A stretch of DNA of 28,840 nucleotides from a virus. Positions 22,224 through 28,840 of the stretch are shown here, in pieces; positions within the stretch are counted from its first letter, which is position 1; each line of letters begins with the position of its first letter. The notes under the pieces were generated by a model. That model worked only from the letters and a program-made list of their open reading frames with translations. It was not told where the DNA came from and did not search any database. Location: IMG/VR virus record IMGVR_UViG_3300007708_000021, positions 1-28,840 of that record; one strand, given 5' to 3'. The translations under genes were made by a program, and so were the position numbers.

Positions 22224-23231
22224 ATGGCATGGGTAGGAACAGCAGTTGCAGCGGTTGGCGTTGTCGGAAGTGTCGTTAATGGCATAAATGCTCAAAATGC
22301 GGCTGATAGAATGGCTAACGCCTCTGCGGCGGAAAGAGCAAGATTAGAAGCGGAGATAGCTGCATTTGAAAAAAATAGACAGGCTATCATAAACCCGTAT
22401 GCTAGTTTTACTAATCTTAGTGGGTTGGCAAAAGATTTATCTGGAATGATTAGCAATCCATACGCAAATTTAGGTGTTGCAACTCAAGCCGCTAAATTTG
22501 AAGCAGAGGAAATTGATTTGTCATTAGCAAACACATTAGATACATTAAGGGAGACAGGATCAAGTGCTGGTGGAGCAACCGCATTAGCTATGGCGGCTTT
22601 AAAAAGCAAGCAAGGTATTTCAGCTAGTATTGAGCAACAAGAGGCTCAAAATGAAAAATTACGCGCACAAGGTCAACAGCAATTAGATCAAATGAAAATG
22701 GCTGAAGCGCAAAGAATACAAAACTTACAAATAACCGAGGCGCAAAGATTGCAACAGGCAGGAGCTGCTGGCAAACAATTCATGTGGGAAAGTCAAGAGG
22801 AAAGAGATAAGGTTAAGCTAGATAGATTATCGGGATTGTCTGACTTTGCTGCAAATCAAGAAGCGCAAGCTAATTCTGATAGCATGGCTGCAATGACTGG
22901 TATGATTGGCGGAATTACTAGTTCCTTAGCAGCTGGGGCATCAGCTTATGCAGCTGGCGGAAGCGGAGGGGGTGGTGATGATTCATGGGATGAATTTGCG
23001 ATGTATGAAGATTCAGATAGACGTCTTAAGAAAAATATAAAAAACATAGGTATTTCCCCAACGGGAATAAATATTTATTCTTTTGAATATAAAGACCAGA
23101 ATCTTGGTAAAGGCATTTTCCAAGGCGTTATGTCTGATGAAATCCCATTAAAAGCAATAATTAAAGGAGATAATGGATATGATAAAGTAAATTACTCTAT
23201 GCTTGACGTAGAATTTAAACAAATACAATAA
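22224..23231 (+). CDS. Probable internal virion protein with C-terminal S74-type domain
   Basis: This 335-residue protein opens with a small hydrophobic helix (VGTAVAAVGVVGSVVNGINA). A long Ala/Gln/Glu-rich helical region follows (about 25-215, e.g. EAQRIQNLQITEAQRLQQAG), then a Gly-rich linker (AAGGSGGGGDD, 243-253). Such small, Ala-rich helical proteins after tail genes are often ejection proteins. The last 72 residues form an S74-type intramolecular chaperone domain starting S264-D-R-R-L-K-K-N-I, then TGINIYSFEYKDQNLGKGIF, FQGVMSDEI and NGYDKVNYSMLDVEF. In known S74 domains the Ser of the SD pair is the self-cleavage point, and the domain usually trimerises fibre proteins. Here it is attached to a helical protein, which is odd. 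Cleavage after residue 263 is predicted, not shown. Confidence 0.75.
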   Translation: MAWVGTAVAAVGVVGSVVNGINAQNAADRMANASAAERARLEAEIAAFEKNRQAIINPYASFTNLSGLAKDLSGMISNPYANLGVATQAAKFEAEEIDLSLANTLDTLRETGSSAGGATALAMAALKSKQGISASIEQQEAQNEKLRAQGQQQLDQMKMAEAQRIQNLQITEAQRLQQAGAAGKQFMWESQEERDKVKLDRLSGLSDFAANQEAQANSDSMAAMTGMIGGITSSLAAGASAYAAGGSGGGGDDSWDEFAMYEDSDRRLKKNIKNIGISPTGINIYSFEYKDQNLGKGIFQGVMSDEIPLKAIIKGDNGYDKVNYSMLDVEFKQIQ

Positions 23232-23235
23232 TAAT

Positions 23236-24771
23236 ATGTCATACGCAAATCCACAAAGACAAGTTATATCAAATGCGCCGGCATTCCAAAATTTACAACA
23301 GGATATAACATCTGCTGTAAATACCGTAGCAAGTGCCGTGATTAAACGAGCAGACCAAGATCGAGAAGATCGAAAAAATAAAGAACTTCAAGAATTTAAA
23401 GAATACAAAGAACTATTTGCTGCAAGTACAGGTGCAAGTCAAAATTTCACAGACTCCACATTAAAAGTCCAGAATGAAAGCAAATATCGTGTTGACCTTA
23501 CTTCCGATGCAATCGCGGGTAAAGCATTAATTTTTGGGGAATCAATGAAAATTAAACCTTATGCTGATCCTAAAGAATTAGCTTTATCGCAGGAAGTTAT
23601 TGGGCAAGTAAATGCCTATCCTGGCGTTGTTGCAAAAGGACTTTCTCTTTTAGCTGGTAATATTGAAACAACGACTACCGGTATGAAAAATAATAGAATG
23701 TCGTCATTAATAACTGACAATCCTACCAATAATAATAAAGCTTTAATAATAGTTAGCACTGGAAATCCTGAAAGCGGAAATATTACCGTTGACAGAAGCA
23801 CCGGATGGAATAATCCAACATATGTGATTGACGCTGTGGATCCAATAACAAAAGAAAAAGTCCAAGGTAGATACCTTCATTCCGACTTAACAAAAGCAGA
23901 AACTTATGGAGGCATAATGCAATTAGTTCCCGATCCTAATATTAGTTTAGAATCCACTAAAAAAAGAATGCCTGGTGTATTTAAAGTAATTGAAACCGCT
24001 GGAAAAAATGGAGAGACAACAAAAGAAACAGATGGTTCTGTTTTACCACAATTTTTAGATTTAGCTAATGCTAAACCTGATCCAAGTAATCAAACCACTG
24101 TTGAGAGTTTAGACGGTAAAACATTATTGAAGAAAGGTATAATGGTTGCTACTGTTAATAAAGATGCAATTGCAAAAAGTTCAGACTTTATAGCCTCCAC
24201 TGACGCAACCGCGGAGGGTATACTAACTAATTTTAACGAAGCCTACTCTCTAAACAATGATATAATGTCAAAAGTCTTAGGTGATGGCGCAAAACTAACT
24301 AAACCGGCTGAGGGCATTACAGACGAATGGAAAGATAAATTTAAAGAAAACTGGAAAGCTTATGTTTTAAAAAATATTCCAGACACACAGCCAATTAAAA
24401 ATGAGGCTGGCGAATTTGTAACAGAAACAATTAAAGCTGAAAAAGCAAAAGGCGGCGGCGGTGCCGGGGGAGCTGGCGGTTCGGGTAAAACAAACACAAG
24501 GGAAGAACAAATAGCTGTAAATCTTTCAATAGCAAATAGTGGTACAGCAGGTGATATAATTAATCCATTGAATAAGAATCAAAAGTTTGCTAAGGATAAA
24601 GACGGCAAATGGGTTGAATATGTGAAAGAATCACCCGGGGCAGGGTTTGCTGCTGAATGGACTGAAAAAAGAGGCAAAGGAAGAGAGTGGGAAACCATTG
24701 ACGGTTTAAAACAAGCTCATCCAGAACTCTTTAGAAATTTAGCTAAACCAGGATTGCCAAGAAAAAAATAA
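23236..24771 (+). CDS. Probable internal virion (ejected cargo) protein
   Basis: This 511-residue protein has a helical N-terminus (NLQQDITSAVNTVASAVIKR, then ADQDREDRKNKELQEFKEYK) followed by a mixed alpha/beta region to about residue 400. A Gly/Ala linker (KGGGGAGGAGGSGK, about 405-418) connects to a small C-terminal domain with WVEYVKESPGAGFAAEW and KRGKGREWETIDGLKQAHPE. No enzyme signature, signal peptide or transmembrane segment is seen. It sits between the S74-bearing protein and the giant open frame at 24792, the usual location for proteins packed in the head or tail lumen and ejected with DNA. I do not recognise a named family, so the role is inferred from position and architecture only. 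Confidence 0.65.
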   Translation: MSYANPQRQVISNAPAFQNLQQDITSAVNTVASAVIKRADQDREDRKNKELQEFKEYKELFAASTGASQNFTDSTLKVQNESKYRVDLTSDAIAGKALIFGESMKIKPYADPKELALSQEVIGQVNAYPGVVAKGLSLLAGNIETTTTGMKNNRMSSLITDNPTNNNKALIIVSTGNPESGNITVDRSTGWNNPTYVIDAVDPITKEKVQGRYLHSDLTKAETYGGIMQLVPDPNISLESTKKRMPGVFKVIETAGKNGETTKETDGSVLPQFLDLANAKPDPSNQTTVESLDGKTLLKKGIMVATVNKDAIAKSSDFIASTDATAEGILTNFNEAYSLNNDIMSKVLGDGAKLTKPAEGITDEWKDKFKENWKAYVLKNIPDTQPIKNEAGEFVTETIKAEKAKGGGGAGGAGGSGKTNTREEQIAVNLSIANSGTAGDIINPLNKNQKFAKDKDGKWVEYVKESPGAGFAAEWTEKRGKGREWETIDGLKQAHPELFRNLAKPGLPRKK

Positions 24772-24791
24772 TGATAAACATAAATTAAGTT

Positions 24792-27700
24792 ATGAAGTTA
24801 TACAAAAGCACCGAAGGATACGAATATACAGAAGATGAAGTACTAACAGCGGCTAAAGAAAGCAACATGTCTATTGATGACTATATTGTTGAATTTGGAA
24901 TAACGCCATCTACTCAAGGTGAGCCGGGAAAGAAAAAACCTGTTGCGGAAAAGGGTGCACCTGCAACAGGGAAAGCAAAAAGTACGGCATCCAAGCCGGC
25001 ACCTACTTCTTCGGCTTCCAGAAAGAAACTATTTAAAGAAGAAGCTCAACCGCAAACGCAAGCTGATGGAACTTTTGTTGCAAAACCAAAAATACTAAAA
25101 CCCAAAGTAGCAAAAGAACCTACAATAAAGGAAAAAGTAGAAGAGGGTAAACAAATTTTGCAAGAAGCAAAAGAAATAAACAAACCAAAACGCGAATTAA
25201 AAGCTAAAATATCATTGCCTTCAGAAGAAGATATTTTAGATATATCAACAAATGTTCAGGGTGTTGAATATGATAAATTAGAACCTGAAGAAAAATTATA
25301 TGTAGACAATAAATCTGCAGACATATTGCAAAAAGCTTATGGTGAAGGCGCTGAATATGATTTATCGCCATCGGAGATAGAGTTAAAATCAAGAGAGATA
25401 TTATCCAAAGCAAAACAAACAAAGAAAACAATTGAAGATGAATCTTATACGAGTAAATTACTCAATGTAGATCTTCTAAAAGGTTTAAATTATTTAGGTG
25501 AAGCATTTGCTTCTGTACCTGAAACTATTTATAATGTTTTTTCTTTGCCTCAAAATGCCTATGCTGCCATATCTGGGAATAAAGACTGGGCAGAGAGCGC
25601 TAAACAATTTAAAAAAGAAAGAGGAATAGAAAATCCCATAATGGATAATTTTATTGCCGAACAGGAGCGTCTTGGCAAGATGCAAACTATATATAACAAT
25701 GCGAACTACGATTCAACTAGCATAACAGAAAATATCGGCGATGGTAATTATGTTGATGCTTTTAAATTAATGGGTAGTGGTTTAGCAGAAAGTGCCCCTA
25801 TGAGTATAGCCATGATGGCTGGTGGTGCAGAATTAAAATTAGCAGAATTAGCGGCAGGATCAACAGCATTACTAGCCGGTCCAAATATAAGACAACAAGA
25901 AGAGGAAAACCCAGAGCAATCAGAATTAGCTTCTGTTATTAAAGGATTTGGAATGGCTGGAGCAGAAAGTGTTTTTTCAGCAATTGGAGAAGGTAGTCTT
26001 GGTAAAGTATATAAGGATATAATCAAGAAGGAAGGGGCTGAAGTAGGTTCTAAAATATTTAAAGACGGATTAGTTACCATGTACCAATCCGCTCTTAAAA
26101 AGTTTGGCGCACCAGCTGCAATGCTTGGCGAGGGTATTGAGGAGGTAGCTACTACCATTACTCAAAACATGATTAACAACAAGAATCCTTTTGAAGGTGC
26201 CTTAGACTCTTTTGCTTTAGGCGTTGGTGGTGGTGGATTATATGGATCCCCACTAACTATAGCTAAAGGCATAAGTGGTTTTAAAGACGGTGTAACCGTA
26301 CATAAAATAAATAAACAGTTAAAAACTGAAAATATAAATAATTTAGTTACTGCATTTAAACCTGAATTTCAATCAAGTCCAGCTAAAATAAAGGCAGCAA
26401 TAATACCAGGTTCTATTAAAATACTTGATAATCAAGTTGACACATCCGTTAATAACGGGGATATGACCGTGGAAGAAGGCGATAAAATTAAATTAAATTT
26501 TAGACAAACCCAGGGCATAGTGAATGCTTTGCAACCACTAAAATTATCTGATGAAGATTTGCCGGCCGCGGTTGATTTAATAAAGGAAAAAAAGCAACTT
26601 GAAGAAGTTGTTAAGAAAGTTGGTGATCCAAATTTAACAGTAGAGCAAGGTAATAGAATAAAAGAAATAAATACCGCTTTAACAGGTATTGGCGAAAGCA
26701 ATACAAAGAAGAAATCAGCAGAGAATGTAGTTAAGCTAGAAGGTAACATAGCGGCATTAGAAGGTTTTGCTAATACCTTGGGACAAACAGAATTTGAAAA
26801 CGCTATTGGTGAAGGAAAAGGCGTTGAAGCCTTTAATACCGTGGAGGAATTTAAAGTTGCATTGGAAAGCGTTGGTCTTAAGGAAGACTTTATAGCCGAC
26901 GCAATGACTTCTGATGGTTTCATGCTACCCAATGGCCAAATTGTAATTAACAAGCAAATTGCCGCGCAGAGTAATCTGAACACAATGGGCCACGAGTTAT
27001 TACATAAAATTTTAAAGTCAGAATTTAGTGATCCAGTTAAAGGAGCAAAATTAAAAGATCAATTTTTAGAACAATTAACAACTGAAGAAAGATCACTATT
27101 AGATGAGCGTATACTTGCTGTTGATAAAAGCGGTAAAAGATTATACTCTGATGAAGATTTAATTGCTGCGCCGGATGAATACATTACACAATATTTTCAA
27201 ATTATAGCGGATAAAAAAATACCTTGGTCCGAAAAACTAGGGGATTCATTGGAAAGATTATGGAAGAACTTCCTTGGTAAATTTTTTAAAGACAAGGGAT
27301 ATAATAACCTTGAATTTGCAGATGGTAAAGATATTTATAGATTTATAAATGACTATGCCAAGTCTATTAAATCAGGTAAGCTATCACAGCGAGCCCAAGA
27401 TTTAACAAAAGCCGGAGTAAGCACTAAGAAAGCCACTGTTGCTTCTAAATCTATTCAGGAAAAGATGGATGCTCTTGATGAGCAATTAAATAATGATGAG
27501 ATCGATTACGATACTTACGAAGTACGAATGGATGCTCTTGTAAAAGAGGAAGAAAAAGTTTTAAAAGCGAACAAAGAAGGCGAGGTCGCAGAAGAGAAGC
27601 CAAAAGAAGCTAAAAAAGAAACGCCAGAAGATGAGGCAAAATCCGTTATTACAAACAATAAAGGATTGGTAGCTTCAGATAAAGTGCAAAAAATTTACGA

Positions 27701-28840
27701 TACTGAAGGCGTTAATGGTGCTCAAAAAATTATAGATTTATTTAGACCTATTACCTCTAAAATTGTTGACAAAAGAAGAGATGCCCCTGGGTTTGATAAA
27801 GAGTTGTTAACAGACGAAATTGAAACTGGAATTGGTGGTATATTAGACCTTATTCAAAAATACAAACCTGAATCTGGTATTCCTTTGGCTGCTTATATAA
27901 ATAAGTATTTACCTGTAAGAGCAATTGCTACTTCAAGAAGAATATTAGGTGAAACATTCAGCAAAGATATTGAAGACCAAAAAGGATTAATGGCAACTGA
28001 AACAGCTGATCAATTTACGGAGACAGCAATGCCCGATAAACCTAAATATAAAACAATACTTGAAAGCAATGTTTTTGATCAAGAGGTTATAAAATCGGTT
28101 ACAGATAAATTAAAAATAGTTTTACGTACATTAAAGAGTAAAATTAACGAACCTATTTCTAAAAATACAACGGTTACGCCCCTTGTAAATGAGATACGTA
28201 ATGAGATGGGTACACAAGCTGACATCGATATTAAAAGAGCTTTAGGCGGAAAAGAAGGTGGTGTATTAAAAAATAATTTAATAAGAAACAAAAGAGCCAT
28301 TCTTGAGAACATGACCACTACATGGTTAATGGGTAAAGATACTAAAGGCGGAGTGCAAGGGGGTGTTCCGTCTGCTATTCAGAAGCAAGTTAACGGTAGA
28401 TGGGTATCATATCCTGATTGGGTGGGTCAAAAAATAGACCGTGAGAAAACAACAACTAATCTTGCTGGTAAAACATCAGGAGCAGAGATCGTAAGAAGAC
28501 TCCCTAACGCAGCGAATAATATATCTAATGAGGAATTCTTAAGTTGGTTTTTGGAGCCGTCTGGCAACCCCATACGCGGCCGTAAAGAGTCTTTATCTAA
28601 AGCATTAGGTGAAGAATTATCTTTTGATATATTCAAAAAAGAATTAGAAGAGGGCGGTGAGATAGCTAAAGTATTTGAAAGAAATCAAGAACTTAAGGAT
28701 GTAGTATTATTAGATACTTATATCAATGAAGTTGCAAAACAAATTGATAGAGGTACCGTTAAGTTTTCTAAGTCAACAAAAGATGAGTTAGAATACAACA
28801 TGAAGATTGCGGATAGTCAAGGTGGTGCTTCATTAATGGA
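24792..28840 (+). CDS. Giant virion-associated polyvalent protein, 3' end outside window
   Basis: From ATG 24792 the frame stays open for 1349 codons to the window edge. An in-frame TAA at 24786 rules out an earlier start. The N-terminus is KLYKSTEGYEYTEDEVLTAA, then SIDDYIVEFGI, a short helical motif that recurs at the front of large phage virion proteins as far as I recall. A Lys/Pro/Ala-rich disordered stretch follows (about 38-130). Gly/Ala-rich, weakly hydrophobic helices lie near 335-365 and 475-500. A zinc metallopeptidase motif is at H734-E-L-L-H738 (GHELLHKIL), with a possible third ligand E796 in PDEYITQYF. Residues about 960-1065 are helical and sigma-factor-like (LDLIQKYKPESGIPLAAYIN, then KYLPVRAIATSRRILGE). 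This fits polyvalent proteins ejected into the host. Later domains cannot be seen. Confidence 0.8.
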   Translation, partial: MKLYKSTEGYEYTEDEVLTAAKESNMSIDDYIVEFGITPSTQGEPGKKKPVAEKGAPATGKAKSTASKPAPTSSASRKKLFKEEAQPQTQADGTFVAKPKILKPKVAKEPTIKEKVEEGKQILQEAKEINKPKRELKAKISLPSEEDILDISTNVQGVEYDKLEPEEKLYVDNKSADILQKAYGEGAEYDLSPSEIELKSREILSKAKQTKKTIEDESYTSKLLNVDLLKGLNYLGEAFASVPETIYNVFSLPQNAYAAISGNKDWAESAKQFKKERGIENPIMDNFIAEQERLGKMQTIYNNANYDSTSITENIGDGNYVDAFKLMGSGLAESAPMSIAMMAGGAELKLAELAAGSTALLAGPNIRQQEEENPEQSELASVIKGFGMAGAESVFSAIGEGSLGKVYKDIIKKEGAEVGSKIFKDGLVTMYQSALKKFGAPAAMLGEGIEEVATTITQNMINNKNPFEGALDSFALGVGGGGLYGSPLTIAKGISGFKDGVTVHKINKQLKTENINNLVTAFKPEFQSSPAKIKAAIIPGSIKILDNQVDTSVNNGDMTVEEGDKIKLNFRQTQGIVNALQPLKLSDEDLPAAVDLIKEKKQLEEVVKKVGDPNLTVEQGNRIKEINTALTGIGESNTKKKSAENVVKLEGNIAALEGFANTLGQTEFENAIGEGKGVEAFNTVEEFKVALESVGLKEDFIADAMTSDGFMLPNGQIVINKQIAAQSNLNTMGHELLHKILKSEFSDPVKGAKLKDQFLEQLTTEERSLLDERILAVDKSGKRLYSDEDLIAAPDEYITQYFQIIADKKIPWSEKLGDSLERLWKNFLGKFFKDKGYNNLEFADGKDIYRFINDYAKSIKSGKLSQRAQDLTKAGVSTKKATVASKSIQEKMDALDEQLNNDEIDYDTYEVRMDALVKEEEKVLKANKEGEVAEEKPKEAKKETPEDEAKSVITNNKGLVASDKVQKIYDTEGVNGAQKIIDLFRPITSKIVDKRRDAPGFDKELLTDEIETGIGGILDLIQKYKPESGIPLAAYINKYLPVRAIATSRRILGETFSKDIEDQKGLMATETADQFTETAMPDKPKYKTILESNVFDQEVIKSVTDKLKIVLRTLKSKINEPISKNTTVTPLVNEIRNEMGTQADIDIKRALGGKEGGVLKNNLIRNKRAILENMTTTWLMGKDTKGGVQGGVPSAIQKQVNGRWVSYPDWVGQKIDREKTTTNLAGKTSGAEIVRRLPNAANNISNEEFLSWFLEPSGNPIRGRKESLSKALGEELSFDIFKKELEEGGEIAKVFERNQELKDVVLLDTYINEVAKQIDRGTVKFSKSTKDELEYNMKIADSQGGASLM

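Noticed and set aside
24451-24495. A P-loop-like string (GAGGSGKT) in the 511-residue protein
   Set aside because: It lies in a Gly/Ala linker, is not preceded by a hydrophobic beta strand, and no Walker B strand follows, so it is a chance match in low-complexity sequence.
25748-26983. Two long minus-strand open frames (25748-26158 and 26432-26983)
   Set aside because: Both are antisense shadows of the giant + strand frame, which continues without a stop; their Ser/Ala/Pro-rich products have no recognisable domain.
1-28840. tRNA genes, CRISPR arrays, insertion sequences, integrase or attachment sites
   Set aside because: No cloverleaf-like segment, regularly spaced repeat, transposase or recombinase sequence was seen on either strand, and coding density leaves no room for them.

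Overview
This window looks like one end of the structural (virion morphogenesis) region of a tailed bacteriophage, probably a short-tailed phage of a Bacteroidota host and probably aquatic. The DNA is AT-rich. All supported genes lie on the + strand, almost without gaps and often with 1-4 base start/stop overlaps. The translation leaders are A-rich and mostly lack a Shine-Dalgarno motif, which is typical of Bacteroidota and their phages. The terminase, portal, scaffold, major capsid, connector and tail-hub proteins resemble, from memory of these families, environmental Bacteroidota podoviruses and crAss-like viruses. That affiliation is an inference, not a search result.

Layout. (1) 1-1073: the 3' end of a GroEL-type chaperonin gene, a short GroES-type co-chaperonin, and a small winged-helix protein. 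(2) 1070-4477: a run of small genes. They include a DUF6321-like basic protein, an easily missed 39-residue Lys/Ala/Met peptide (2201-2320), a protein resembling the RCAP_rcc01079 spike-base family, a coiled-coil protein, a protein that reads as two GroES-like folds in tandem, and a gene overlapping the latter by 56 nt just before the terminase. (3) 4477-11799: large terminase (with a lambda-like deviant Walker A), portal, acidic scaffold-like protein and major capsid protein. The capsid gene has a visibly different, high-expression-like codon choice. (4) 11800-12714: one head-associated gene bracketed by two strong RNA hairpins. (5) 12715-21747: two connector/ring-type proteins and two large tail hub/nozzle proteins, several carrying inserted beta-rich modules. 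(6) 21747-24771: a cupin-fold protein, a probable internal virion protein ending in an S74-type (SDRRLKKNI) domain, and a second internal/cargo-like protein. (7) 24792 to the window end: the first 1349 codons of a giant open reading frame that has no stop in the window. It carries a HELLH metallopeptidase motif and a sigma-like helical segment, and fits a polyvalent ejected virion protein.

How it works together. The chaperonin pair and the double GroES-like protein probably assist folding of phage proteins, plausibly the capsid protein. The terminase fills a shell built from capsid protein on scaffold around the portal. The ring and hub proteins then close the head and form the tail. The last three genes probably supply proteins held in the particle and ejected with DNA. 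No lysogeny genes, tRNAs, CRISPR arrays or insertion sequences were seen, and no stretch over 300 bases lacks a gene.
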